Source of the DNA: Stenogyne calaminthoides
Taxonomy: Eukaryota; Streptophyta; Magnoliopsida; Lamiales; Lamiaceae
Assembly: GCA_037126765.1 (NCBI GenBank)
Contig: JBBCBC010000001.1
Span: forward strand, 20,230,622 to 20,294,621
DNA: 64,000 nt
Direction: 5' to 3'
Positions 1-10,627 of the stretch are shown one piece after another. Both the position numbers and the translations under genes were made by a program. Each line of letters opens with the position of its first letter. Within the stretch, counting starts at the first letter, position 1. The notes beneath the pieces were generated by a model. It was not told the DNA's origin. It did not search any database and saw only the letters and a list, made by a program, of their open reading frames with translations.

Positions 1-403
1 TGCAATATTAACTTCAATCTTCAGTGTGTTCTTGTGTTTCTTTTCTCAAGGAAGTTGGTTTTATGTAAAACGGTTTTATTGTTCGCAACTACTACTCATT
101 TTACAGTATATAATTGACTATTACTTTTTAGAGAAGTAACTAATACCTTTAAATTAAACAACTAATACTGTTAAAAGTACACACATAATGCAAATCAGTT
201 GCACGGTTTTACACTATAGAGCAATTCAGTTGTCATTCTTCATGTTTAATTTCTCAAGGAGAAAGGTTCACTTGATTACAGTTAGTATCATTAATTTGTT
301 TGTTTTGAATGAAGCCTTGCGAGTATACAATTCTGGTAAAATACATCATAACAGATTAACAGTAAGAAGAAAACAAGGCATAGAAAATTCATAGGAAACA
401 TAC

Positions 404-1060
404 TTCATCATGAAATCCAGCCATGCTTGGGGATTCTTCCTCAGAGCATTCACCACCGGCGAATATTCATGCGGCGCTATTCCATATTCCGCCAGTATTT
501 CCGCCACCTCCGCCGCCTCTGCAACCAATTTCCACATTTACATCACACACACACATACACACACTAAACTGTGCCCAATTTCGTGTTCCGAATCGACACT
601 AACAAAAATAAAAATACCGAGATCGAAAATTAATCGATTACCAGTATCAGGAACATCAATTATCTCGTCCTGTTATCTTTTCAGCTCCCTCATATAGTGA
701 TCCGCCTCACTTTTTGCAGCCAAATAACTGTAAAATTCCACGAAATCAACGTCGAATTACACACAAAATTACTCAAAAACAGGCAGATTCACACATTAGA
801 TGCAATAAAAACGCCAAAACTGTTAAACGAGAGAGAATACCCCCCGAGGCCCATGGATATGGCGCCGGCGGCAACCTCAGCGACACCGGCGGTGAGAATG
901 ACGGCGGAGGAGGCGTTGGCGCCGGAGAGACTAGCGGCAAGGGCGAAGGGCACCGTGAGCCATCGGAGACGCCGATGATGACATCGCGCACGACTTCACC
1001 CGCGGTAAAGTGCTTTTCCTTGTGCTGACGTAACAGCGATTTCTCCATCTCTCCTGCCAT
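404..1060 (-). CDS. VIT1: Vacuolar iron transporter VIT1-like, 5' exons only, frame disrupted
   Basis: The family moves Fe2+/Mn2+ across the tonoplast into the vacuole (CCC1/VIT1 family). Three exons are readable on the minus strand: exon 1 841-1060 (start ATG 1060-1058, then EKHFTAGEVVRDVIIGVSDG), exon 2 642-727 (AAKSEADHYMRELKR) and exon 3 404-518 (AAEVAEILAEYG, then VVNALRKNPQAWLDFMMK). All introns have GT/AG borders and the exon phases join perfectly. The remaining transmembrane exons lie beyond base 1. Two lesions are seen. One C is missing near 958-961, straight after VSDG, and throws out the first transmembrane segment. A TAA at 673-675 stands where the family has Glu after MRELKR. An upstream in-frame ATG at 1108 would add 16 residues; the 1060 start fits family length better. 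Family identity is very secure; whether the gene works is open. Confidence 0.9.
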
Positions 1061-1182
1061 TGATTTGATTCTCTCTCTATTCCGGGTTCCGGATTCTCCT
1101 GTATCCAAACACTATTTTGTTTTCTTATTCCTAATTTGGTTCCCGTGGCTGTGAATGCTTTTCGGAACGGGCGAATGGAGTC

Positions 1183-1194
1183 TTTTTATATTGG
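1183..1194 (-). promoter_or_regulatory. TATA box of the VIT1-like gene
   Basis: Read on the minus strand the sequence is CCAATATAAAAAGA, a good plant TATA element about 125 bp upstream of the chosen ATG at 1060. The CCAAT directly in front of it may be chance. Position relative to the coding start is the main support. Confidence 0.5.
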
Positions 1195-1199
1195 TCGAG

Positions 1200-2235
1200 G
1201 AAATGAGGCAATCAGGGGTTCAATTAAATCGATTGATTAATTTAGTAACAAAGTGAAATTCAAATTTGATTAGAAAGTGAAATTTAATTTGGTTGGTAAA
1301 AAACAGGGTTTGAAGGTGATGTATATTTAATATAATATGCCGTCTCAAAAATACATTTAATAAAATTGGATTTAAATCTTAGAGGTTTTTCCAATTCTCC
1401 TGGGGTTGATTTATGCTTTGATTCTTGATTCTTGATTCTTGATTCTCTTCTCTTTTTTCCTCTTGTGGTTCTTCCTTGTATGGTATTTTGGGCCCGTTAG
1501 GATGGAGTTTGTTTATGGTCTTTAATATGAGATATCAATCAATTAATTAGAAATAAAACTATAATCTGAATTAGTAATTTAGTATAATGAGTAAATAGAA
1601 AAGATGTATTAATTAAGAAAGATTCTCGTATGCACAAGATGCACCGTTCAACTCGAGTGTATTTTTAAATGGTGCTCTCTCCATTTTGCACTCAATTGAT
1701 CATTTACCCAGAGAATAATATTTGAAGGAATAAAATGATTTTTAGTTGAGTGTATTATAATAAAGTAGATGAACTGATAAAATTATTTATAATATGCATA
1801 AAGTAATGATATGAGAAATAAAAAAAACTTAGATGCAATATCGCATATGTCGATATATCTTATGATTTTTTTTTTTTTTCGCGGGCCAAGAGGATTGGGT
1901 TAGGGCAGATTGTTGGTGGACTAATGGACTTTCTTCATCTTCTTCTTCGTCGCCTTGACGGATCTTGTCGATTTTTCTTCTTTTTTTTTTTCTTGATTGT
2001 TGACGGATCTCACGGTTCTTTTTTTCTCGTTCGTGCCCTAATTTCTTGTCCAATTTAATTTTTTTTTTTTGATTCACTCCGATCATTGGATGAAATCAAG
2101 TTGTTTAATTTGAATTTTGATGTGAATTTGCGAGAATAAGAAGAGAATGTGTGTGATGTTTGGATTACCCCTCAACACAATGTGTGTCTTTGAAATTCGA
2201 TCATTCTCGCACTCTTTTCACTATTTATATGTAAA
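1200..2235. other. AT-rich intergenic DNA with one dispersed-repeat end
   Basis: No gene recognised. At 1624-1644 there is a motif (TCTCGTATGCACAAGATGCA) that recurs near 12139 and 31178 and looks like the terminus of a dispersed repeat family. The rest is poly-T rich, with T runs at about 1868-1879, 1980-1992 and 2060-2070. Confidence 0.4.
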
Positions 2236-3360
2236 TATGTAATTTTAGACTAATGATTTTTTTTCGCGTTTGTACTGGTTTTTATTCATGTAGTAACATT
2301 CTTTTACTCATAGGGTAACACTCTTTTGTTCATGTAGCAACACATCAAGTTGTTTTGTAAATCTGTATTTTTGGACTGTGGATTTCTTTTTCGCGCTTTC
2401 TTGATTTTGTTCATGTGGTAACACGTTTTTTCTTCATAGGGTAACACTTTTTGTTCATGTAAGAACACATGTTTTTTAGTAATATTATGTAACAATCGTC
2501 GATATCGTCAGAATACTGATGTGAATATTCATGTGTTACCATATGAACAACAATGTTTTACCTTGTGACCAGAGCCGCAAAAATCGGGCCGCCTGCCCGC
2601 CCCGACCCCAAATTTATCATCGGCCAAGTTATGTTCATAATGGGGGCGGGCCGGTCGGCCCATCATCTAGCTCGGCCTATAGAAATGCAAAAAAACCCAA
2701 AGATGGGCTCTCACGTGTTCATGAGGAGGCCCAAATTTATGATTTTTTTTTATTTAATTATTTTATTTACTTTACAAAATTACATTATTTTTTTGTAATT
2801 CTTTTGGTATTTTTCTATCCTTATCAATTTACTTTATTTTCTGATTAAAAAAATAAAATAAGAATTATAGTTATTAAAATACAATGTTATGTACATGAAA
2901 ACATTAACTTGAGTATTATTTTATTGATTGTGATTGTTAATTATATCAAAAAAAAAAAGTAGTTTGAAAAAATTATAAAAATGAATTTCTTTAATCTTTT
3001 ATAGTTTGTACAAAGGATTACAAATAAAAAAAAAAAAAAAAAAAAATTGTCGGGCCAAACCAAGTGCCCATGACCCATGACCCGTCGGCCCAAATTGGCT
3101 AAAGCCCATTAGGCCCGTGGGCCGAACCAAATAGGCCCGGCCCTTTTTTTCGGCCTCTAATTTTTAGCCCAAATTTCATACTTGGGCTCGGGTTGTGCGG
3201 GCGGGCCCAAATTGTTTCTACTTGTGACCCTGTTATCTTTATGAATATTTATGTGTTCATTTATATATTTTAATACATGTTACATAAGATATGTAGTTTT
3301 TTTCAATATAATAATGTATTAACACTTATACATAGATGTAGTAACACAAAAAACTTGACA
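2236..3360 (+). repeat. Degenerate 22-23 bp periodic array (GTAACA family), interrupted by a hAT element
   Basis: Repeated GTAACA-type motifs begin at 2293, 2315 and 2337, and again at 2418, 2441 and 2463, i.e. every 22-23 bp, each usually preceded by TTCATGTA or TCATAGG. The array resumes after the inserted hAT element (3221 onward, ATGTAGTAACAC near 3340). The left border (AATTTTAGA..TTTTTTTCGCG.TTGTACTG at 2240-2280) recurs inverted at 11660-11700, so this is a dispersed family rather than a local simple repeat. Confidence 0.6.
2570..3220. mobile_element. Non-autonomous hAT element, 651 bp, 8-bp TSD CTTGTGAC
   Basis: The direct repeat CTTGTGAC lies at 2562-2569 and 3221-3228. Between them the ends are imperfect inverted repeats: left CAGAGCCGCAAAAATCGGGC, and the right end reversed TAGAAACAATTTGGGCCCGC. 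Both subterminal regions are packed with GGCCC/GGGCC words around an AT-rich core with no open frame. An 8-bp TSD with short TIRs and GC-rich subterminal repeats is the hAT hallmark. It inserted into the GTAACA array, which continues on both sides. Confidence 0.85.
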
Positions 3361-3429
3361 ATTTTTTTTTTTTTATTATGTGCTCAATAAGGATTGACCT
3401 CAAGAACCAAATATATTAACAATGAGCTA

Positions 3430-5500
3430 AAACCATTAAAAATTACAACACATATTCAATAATAATATGTATCTATAAATATATATCCGCCCTGCCCGCC
3501 TAACCCACACCCCTGGAGTGCTCTGCCGATCTCCGTCCCGCGTCTTGGGACTCGACCGCCTCTTCTTGACCATTTTTTGAATAATTTGTCTTAATTGTGA
3601 TGTATTGCACATATCAATAGGATACAATATTTCACACAAGACCTTCTCTATGAGAAGTTAATTTTGAGATGATGAGAGTATATAGTTGTAAAAAATAATG
3701 TTATTTTATTCTCATTTATGGAAGTGAAAATCAAATATAGGATGGACCGAAATAAAAAATGAGTATAGGATAAAAAGAGTAATAGTTATTTTCATTAAAT
3801 AATTAGTTGTTTATATATTTATTGTGCATTGGATGTTGTTTCAATAAAAATAATTAATATTATTTAAAATGAACTTAACTTGAATGATGCATGTGGTGTA
3901 CAATGTGGTGTAGAAGACTTTTTCTATAATTATATATGTCTATTGTCTTATAATATGTAGGCAAAAAAATTTATATGCACTGTGCAATTGATGTGATTTG
4001 ACTCAATTTAATTAAAATCTACTTGCTCACAAAATTCTAAATATATAATGAGAAATAGTAGTTTATATGAAGAAAAAAATTAATTTATACAGAAAAAGGG
4101 TATTAATTTGTGGAATTTATGTATCAATATCTTTTGAATATATAACTAATATATATCATCATATAAACTAATATTTTCAGCTATTTTTTATTATGATTCG
4201 AAAAAAAATATAAAAAAAATAGTTGAATTGAATATTTTAAATCATAATTGGGTCAAAATTGCAACAGGTATGTTACAATTCTATCTCACATAATAATTTA
4301 TCTTTAGAAAAATAACAATTACTTCTTCAAAAGGTTTGATATTCAATTTTACATTCTCATCATCGCATAGTGTGACGTATATATAATAATCTAGTCTTAA
4401 ACTTATTTAAGTGATAGAATGGTGGCTGAAACTGTGAAAATACCTATCAATAAGTGCAGTTAGTTAAAAACATCATCTCAATTCTCAAACATACTCTAAA
4501 AAAATTTATATCTCATCTAAAAAGTTCAACTCAGAAAAATATATAAAATTAATTCATGATATCAAGAAAAAATTATGTTTCATCTAAAAATCCAAATTTA
4601 TAAAGAAATGTAAAATTATGTGATACGAGTCATAGTTTGAACATTTGCGCTTTAACATTTTGAAAAAATAAATATTAATTTGTATTAAATTGTATCTTAT
4701 TTTATGTATGGAACCATTTTATACGAGTTTTTGTCATTTGTTTATTTAATTTCTCCAACATGGTCATAGTTGTCGTTCAAATCGCACCTTGGTATATACC
4801 TCTTGGCATTATATAAAATGCTAAACAAAATCCAACTGCAAATATTGAAAAAGGTTACAGGCGGTGGATTTTGTGTTTATTTAATTTATTGAGATTATCA
4901 AGTGATGTGTAATGCATGTTACGTGTACAGTGAAGGAGTGTGTCACGCTGTGTATTTTATTACTATTATATGTGAGAGTGTGTCGGGCTGTGAATTTTGT
5001 TACTATTATATGTAAGCAGTGTCACTTTTTTGTGTCTCTGAAACTGATAGCTTCTGACCTTTTGTTTGGATTTTTCCTATCTCAAGTTCCCAACTAATAT
5101 TCCACCCATCCCATTATAGATATATATTTATTTTATTTTATTTTATTTTTCTGTTTGGATTTGGAGATCTCCTCTTCATAAATAATCATTAATGTGAACT
5201 CATTTTATAGAAAGTTATTCCATCCCAATGATATAATTTTACAAACACCAACAAAATAAGAGTATCATTTATTTAGCATTAAATTCTGAATTTTTTTATA
5301 TAATGATATGTACTCATTTATTGACTACAAAAATAATACTCTCTCCATCTTAAAACATCTATACCCAAATTATGTCTCATCTTATCGTAAAATTGTCTCA
5401 TGCAATTGTGTCTCGGGCCGATATATATGTCTCATGCAACATTGTTCTGTCACAAAGAATCGGAAGAAGGATCGAGAAAACATCAATGCTTCCATGGAGC
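3430..5500. other. AT-rich intergenic DNA
   Basis: No gene recognised. It holds a short GC-rich island at 3488-3575, a local duplication of about 40 bp at roughly 4936-5015 (TGTGTC..GCTGTG..TTTT, then TTACTATTATATGT, twice) and TTTTA pentamer repeats at about 5128-5150. A CTCTCTCCATC word at 5340 resembles one Stowaway end, but no partner end was found. Confidence 0.4.
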
Positions 5501-5513
5501 TTGACGTTGAGAA

Positions 5514-6156
5514 TAGACTTGCCCAATCGGCGGTTTAGCTCGGAATCGGAACCGGAGGAAACTGGAACCGAAACCGAAATTTTGGCGGTTTGATTTCGGT
5601 TCCAAGATTTGAAAAACCAGAACCGACAGTTTTTCGGTTCGAACCGCTGGTTTATGTATATTTTTTTTAATAATTTTGTTCCATTATTTTGTCATTTTTA
5701 CTTGTAAGTTGTAAGTTGTAACTTTATAAGGTGTAAAATATTTTAAGTATTGAAATATGTAGAATTGTAGATTGTTGTATGTTGTAATTTGTAATGTAAA
5801 CTATAATTTGTAATTTTAAATTATACAATTGTAAACTTGTGAATTATAAAATCTAAACTTTGCATTTTATATTTTAAATTTTAGTTGAATAATATCAAAT
5901 TTAGTTCAAGATCTCAAGTTCAAGTTAATTCCAATTATCAAGTATTTAAAAAAAAAATTGATAAACCGGCAAACCGGAACCGCCCAAACCGCCCCGAACC
6001 GAAATCGAGTGGAACCGAAACTAGGCGGAACCGAAACCGGCTAAACTGAAACCGGCATATGCATATAGCCGGTTCGGTTTCGGTTCAACATTTTTCCAAA
6101 CTGGAACTGCCGGTTTCAAACCGAAACCGACGGTTAGGAACCGTTGGGCAAGTCTA
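5514..6156. mobile_element. Non-autonomous hAT element, 643 bp, 8-bp TSD GTTGAGAA
   Basis: GTTGAGAA occurs at 5506-5513 and 6157-6164. The ends are near-perfect inverted repeats: TAGACTTGCCCAATCGG on the left and TAGACTTGCCCAACGGTT when the right end is reversed. The subterminal arms are filled with CGGTTCCGGTT / AACCGGAACC words (5530-5650 and 5965-6140) around a TAATTTGTAATTTGTA-rich core. Structure and TSD length identify a hAT MITE. No transposase is encoded. Confidence 0.92.
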
Positions 6157-6164
6157 GTTGAGAA

Positions 6165-7079
6165 ACGGAAGACGGAGAGAGAAAATTACAATTTCCAACA
6201 ATTTGTAAGGGGTGATTTGGTCTTTCCATTAGAGTGTTTATAAAAAAAAAAATTGAAAAGAAGTTTTTATCAAAATTAATTAAGATTGTACACAGCAAAA
6301 TTTCAAGTATTAAATTTTCCTTTAAAAGTAAAAGTAAAAAGGGTTTGGCCAATAAGTATATTGATACTGAGAGAAGCAAATAGGTTCACGGATCCTCGAT
6401 TAAAGGACGTATGCAGTTTTATTTGGTAATTGCCAAGTTGGCATTACCTAACCTAACAAAACAAAAGAAACAAAATATATATGTGAACTAGTTCACAGTA
6501 AATTTTATTTTTTTATATTATTATTATGTAAAATATATATTATTATTATACATAAAATTTATCACTGTTATGTATAAAAAATAAATTTTTTAAATAGTGA
6601 TATTTTTTATATATAATAATAATAATTTTTATTTTTATATATAATAGTGATATAATTCATGTATATATGTAATTTAGAAGTGTTACACAACACCAAATAC
6701 CTAAAAAAATCTCTCGTCCCCTTCTGCCCCTTCTCGTGTATATTTAGGATTAGCTTAACTGAAATGATAAATGATAGAGGGTAGAATCATGACCTCATTT
6801 TTTATATAGATTTTTTAGTGTCATTATTATAGATATAAAGTATCAATATTATCTATATGATGTATTATTGTTTAAAAAAATTATGTGTGGATAGAGTTTA
6901 TGGGAACTCGTGTTTGTAGAATTTTTTGTCAATCATATAGAAGTGTGTGAATGTGAATAAATTTATATGCACATTGTAAGATTTTATTGAAATGTCAAGT
7001 TTAATATTTTAAAAAATGAGTGTTTATAGGTTGTATTACTATATATAAAATAGTGTGTGCATAAATTTGATACGAAGTA
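6165..7079. other. AT-rich intergenic DNA, low complexity
   Basis: No gene seen. Positions 6475-6670 are a low-complexity block of TATTATTA, TATATA and ATAATAATAA. Confidence 0.4.
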
Positions 7080-7309
7080 CTCCACCTCTTAATTTTGTTT
7101 GCCCATTCCATGTTTAACTTATGTATTAAAGAACAAGTTGTTTATCAGTATTTAAAATGATAAAATGATTTTTAAGAATGTGTATGATAGATGAGGGGTA
7201 TGACTATTATACCTCACCTTAATTATTTTTTTAAATATTAATAAACAACTCACTCGTTAAAATATAAAATAAATATTAAAATAGGCAAACAAAATGAGGA
7301 TGGAGGGAG
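7080..7309. mobile_element. Stowaway-type MITE (Tc1/mariner)
   Basis: The left end CTCCACCTCTTAATTTTGTT pairs with the right end read in reverse, CTCCCTCCATCCTCATTTTG, matching the plant Stowaway terminus CTCCCTCCGTCCC. The left flank is TA; the right flank has decayed to TG. The interior carries inverted copies of AGTTGTTTATYAGTATTT and AAATGATAAARTGATTTTTA shared with the element at 15068, so the two are one family. Confidence 0.75.
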
Positions 7310-7925
7310 TGTTTTTAGGTGAAAGAAAGACGAGAAGCAACTCCTCCAGGGCGGTTGGCCCTACTTACGTAGAATTGGGGATATAAAATGAGATGGAGCC
7401 GGTATTAGTATATGAAAGCATAAGGTTTACTAGTGTGAACTATTAGTGTCATAGTACTGAAACTCCAATGAATTTTGAAACTTTGGAATTTCTCTCTTGC
7501 AATGTAGGATTATTATTTAATAGAGTGACTCTTTTGTGAAATAATTTATAAAAATCATGTGTAATATAATATATTTTAGACAAATTTATTCAAATCTCGT
7601 GGGTCATAAGCAGGTCGAGTAGGTCGCTCCTTAACTCGGTCGATGCGACGTAATATATATTTTTAGAAGAATATCTTTAAAATAATGTTGTAGTCTAATG
7701 GTTTGGGTCTATTATTAATGTATTTAATTTTTATTGAGTGTGATACTTAAAGAAGAGAAATGTATTACTTTGTGAAAAAAATTAAATTATCATTCTCCAT
7801 GTATTTGTTTTTGTCAAGTTTTTGTGTGTGTTACTACATGAAAAAAATGTGACGCTTATAGAAACAAAATGTAATACTCCACGAAAAAAAATATACATTA
7901 TCATTTTTCAAAAAAATTACATTAT
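7310..7925. other. Intergenic DNA ending in a short 21-22 bp periodic array
   Basis: No gene. Three units near 7828, 7849 and 7871 (GTGTTACTACATG, GTGACGCTTATAG, GTAATACTCCACG, each followed by A-rich sequence) are 21-22 bp apart and belong to the GTAACA-type arrays. The LTR element that begins at 7931 inserted just to the right of this array. Confidence 0.5.
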
Positions 7926-7930
7926 TATTC

Positions 7931-8743
7931 TGTCATGATCATGAGTTGGGAACGAAAGGAGAAATAGAATTGGGGTTTTCGATATCAGTGGAGAAGAGGG
8001 GTTTCGAGTCCATGTATCTGAATGAGGGCTCGCTCAGGTTAAAGGAAGCTCAAAATAGTCTGAATGAGGAGGACTCGCTCAGGATAGAGGAAGCTGAAGA
8101 GTCGGGCGCTCAGGTTTATCTGAGCGAGGGATATGAGTTGGAGGATACGCCTGAGCCAAATCCACCTGAGTGGATTTATCTGAATGAGCAGAATTCGCCT
8201 GAGCCAAATCCACCTGAGTTAATTTATCTGACTGAGCCAAATCCACCTGAGTGAATTTATCTGACTGAGCCAGTGGATTTATCTGACTGAGCCAAATCCA
8301 CCTGAGCCAAATCCACCTGAGTGGATTTATCTGACTGAGCCAAATCCACCTGAGCCAAATCCCCCTGAGTGTCATTATCTGAACGAGGAAATGTTGAGCT
8401 TCTCAGTGTTGGGCCCAGACATTTAGAATGACCTGGAATCTCCATTATCTATTTTAATTCTGCATTAAATTTAGCTAAGGAATATCCATCTGTGTGTGGA
8501 CCCCACTGTTTGTTACAAATACGGCCTGAGGCCGATGAATGAAAAATCAGAAAATTTACAACTATTCTCTCTCTTCTAACTATCTCTCTTCCTATCTAAT
8601 TCTCTCTCCCAATTTCTTCAAATCTTCAAATCTTCATCTCTCGATCTCTTACTCTCTTCCTCTATATGCAATTTACCTTCTTATTTCCAGAAAATTATAC
8701 AAAAAATATGGATTATAGTGTTGGTAGTGCTGGGATCGCTACA
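7931..8743 (+). repeat. 5' LTR (813 bp) of the TR-GAG element
   Basis: It begins TGTCATG and ends GCTACA, directly followed by the PBS. It contains a U3 open stretch (7946-8254) with a tandem 33-bp minisatellite at about 8149-8380 (core GCCAAATCCACCTGAGTGGA, an 11-residue repeat reading EPNPPEWIYLT). A CTCTATATGC TATA-like site lies near 8660, downstream of a TCTCTCTTC-rich tract. Confidence 0.93.
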
Positions 8744-9400
8744 ATTGGTATCAGAGGGAACTATTCTCGGGTTGTGGGTTATGAGCCTAATCAACTGCTC
8801 AAGGTGGAAAAGATCTTCCATGACGGCGATTTAATTGATGATTCGGGAACTGCAATTTGAAAAGGGTTTCAAGGTATTCAAGCTATGAACCCCTTATCTA
8901 AAGTCGATTTCCCTCATTTTGATGGTACTCGTCTCAGGCTTTGGATCCTCAAATGCAATGGGTATTTTAAATGTATTCTCGATATAATGGATTCACAAAA
9001 AATCAAACTAGCGTGTGTGCACTTTGAGGGTAAGGCAGCACATTGGTGTCAAAATTTCAGGCTAAAACAAGTAGATATTACATGACAACAATTTTTAGAA
9101 GTGTTATCTGCTAGATTTGAGGGATGTAAAGAAGCTAAATTTAATTCAGAATTTGATAAATTAAGGCACAGTGGTTCTTACTCAAATTATGTAGAAAGAT
9201 TTGTAGAATTGAAGGTTGGGTTGCTGCTATTGAACAACAGGGATTTTTCTGAAGAGTATTTTGTTGCTAGTTTTATTAGTGGGCTCACCGAAGAATCACA
9301 AGCTTTCATCACAATGTTTGAACCAACCACCTTGCAACAAACAATTGAGCTAGGAAGGAAGTATTTAGAAACTATTGAAGCCATCACTAAAAAGTTAACT
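8666..9400 (+). pseudogene. Ty3/gypsy-type gag (Retrotrans_gag), two in-frame stops
   Basis: From 8885 the frame reads MNPLSKVDFPHFDGTRLRLW, then FEGKAAHWCQNF, then FLEVLSARFEG..FNSEFDKLRHSGSYSNYVERFVEL and FISGLTEESQAFI. This is the order of the plant gypsy gag domain (PF03732): 'FDG...W', 'G.A..W', a conserved 'Y...F' block and 'F..GL'. The frame starts with an ATG inside the LTR end (8666) and is broken only by TGA at 8858-8860 and TGA at 9083-9085. Both are explicable as single C-to-T changes from CGA, though TGG is also possible. Gag would form virus-like particles in the cytoplasm. No CCHC zinc knuckle follows. Confidence 0.85.
8746..8758 (+). other. Primer binding site (tRNA-iMet)
   Basis: TGGTATCAGAG, two bases after the end of the 5' LTR, is complementary to the 3' end of plant initiator tRNA-Met and is the usual priming site of plant LTR retrotransposons. 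The last bases (GGAAC instead of C) have drifted. Confidence 0.85.
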
Positions 9401-10369
9401 ATTGAAGAAGAGGAATTATCTTATATTGAAATGGCAGGGGATTCTGATACTGAACCTTCTCCTTATCAGTTGGAAGAAATTCAGATTCGCTTGTATTTGA
9501 TAGCTTTGAAATCTGAGGTCTATCAGAGTACTCCTCAATTAGAAGGTTTGCTAATTAGTGAATCCCAAGATGTTTTGGAGGCATCCAAAGGGTTTCAACC
9601 TATTGAATGTAAGGCGAACCTTTTGAATTGTCTTTTGAAGTTTCACCAAGAAAAATATGGTCAGATTCATTTGGTTGCATCAGCTACTTCTGGTCTGAGT
9701 CGCTATCATGATGACTTTGATATTGTTGTTGTTGATGAGGATTTGGAAGAAATTAGAGTGGGATTAGAACAAGGCTATGAAAGAATCAAGCAACACATTC
9801 AAGATAAGTTGGACGGCGAAGAGTTGCTGGAATTGGTGGAACTCGAGGATCATACAAGCTTGATTAAACTTGTTAATTCCGGAAGTGAGTTTTCGGAAGG
9901 TGAGGCAACTATCCCAATTTCTTTTCTTGAAGCTAGAAATTTAGTAGTTATTAAGGGACCCTCAATGATACATTCAACTGAAAATTTAGTTCTTATTAGA
10001 CTTGTTGATAGTGGAGGGAATGAATACTGTGGAGGAACTTGTATCAGGAGTACTGTTGAACAAGGGAATACTGAGTTGTTTGGTGAATTCGGTAGTAGCA
10101 GCAGATATGGAAATCTGGGTGGAGGTGTTATTGTGATGGGAAAGGATCAGAAGCCATTGCCTATTATAGAATTGTTGTATCTAGCTGGCTGTGATGTTTA
10201 TGAATTAATTAGGTTGATTAGCCGAGTTGTTGATTTCATTAGTTTGATATCGCTTGAGTTTGGTGTTGGAAAGGTTGCAGATGAAGAGATAGTTCAGATG
10301 TTTAGAAGTTTTGGGGTTGCTAAATCAAGAAGTGATATTGTTCAGGGAAGCTCAGAAAAATATGCATAA
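9401..10369 (+). CDS. Unrecognised region of the TR-GAG internal frame
   Basis: It is continuous with gag (open from 9101 to the TAA at 10367-10369), about 320 residues with no domain I recognise. It is acidic and Leu/Ile/Val rich (e.g. HDDFDIVVVDEDLEEIRVGL near 9705-9765), with a Gly/Ser-rich patch near 10080-10140 (SSSRYGNLGGGVIVMG). It lacks the protease DTG/DSG, RT YxDD and integrase motifs expected downstream of gag. In this place a normal gypsy element would carry pol, so pol has been replaced, not just deleted. Origin unknown; it could be further captured host sequence. Confidence 0.6.
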   Translation: MEEEELSYIEMAGDSDTEPSPYQLEEIQIRLYLIALKSEVYQSTPQLEGLLISESQDVLEASKGFQPIECKANLLNCLLKFHQEKYGQIHLVASATSGLSRYHDDFDIVVVDEDLEEIRVGLEQGYERIKQHIQDKLDGEELLELVELEDHTSLIKLVNSGSEFSEGEATIPISFLEARNLVVIKGPSMIHSTENLVLIRLVDSGGNEYCGGTCIRSTVEQGNTELFGEFGSSSRYGNLGGGVIVMGKDQKPLPIIELLYLAGCDVYELIRLISRVVDFISLISLEFGVGKVADEEIVQMFRSFGVAKSRSDIVQGSSEKYA

Positions 10370-10372
10370 TAT

Positions 10373-10621
10373 GTGGAAAATTATATCAGGGGTGATAAAA
10401 TTGGTGGCTGGAAACCTCAACCTGTTCCAGGCCTCAAAGATGTTCGATTAGTTCAGATAGCTAGTGGTGGATATCATTCTCTTGCTTTGACAGATAAAGG
10501 AGAAGTTCTTTCATGGGGTCATGGTGGGAATGGTCAACTAGGAAATTATACAGAAATATGCAATCTATATGCAACTTTTATAAGTTGTACTCGATTTAGA
10601 TCCTTGGGGACAAGGATCTAA
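10373..10621 (+). pseudogene. Captured RCC1-repeat fragment inside the LTR element
   Basis: In the same frame as gag, one codon after the TAA at 10367, the translation contains GGWKPQPVPGLKDV, then VQIASGGYHSLALTDKGEVL, then SWGHGGNGQLGN. This is an unmistakable RCC1 beta-propeller blade ('IA.G..HSLALT..G.V.SWG.G..GQLG'). Full RCC1 proteins have about seven blades; here one to one-and-a-half are present, after which similarity stops (about 10545) and the frame closes at 10619-10621, seven bases before the 3' LTR. RCC1-family host genes act in chromatin, Ran or ubiquitin pathways; this copy is a transduplicated piece, not a working gene. Confidence 0.85.
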
Positions 10622-10627
10622 AAAATT
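10604..10627 (+). other. Candidate polypurine tract of the TR-GAG element
   Basis: GGGGACAAGGATCTAAAAAA directly precedes the 3' LTR start at 10628. It is purine-rich but interrupted by pyrimidines, so the exact priming tract is uncertain. Confidence 0.45.

Noticed and set aside
3630..3790. Stowaway-like GGATGGACCGAAATA word
   Set aside because: Only one end resembles Stowaway; no inverted partner or TA duplication found. The same applies to CTCTCTCCATC at 5340.
5300..5600. Open frames at 5308-5593
   Set aside because: They run into the hAT element end and have no homology or codon signal.
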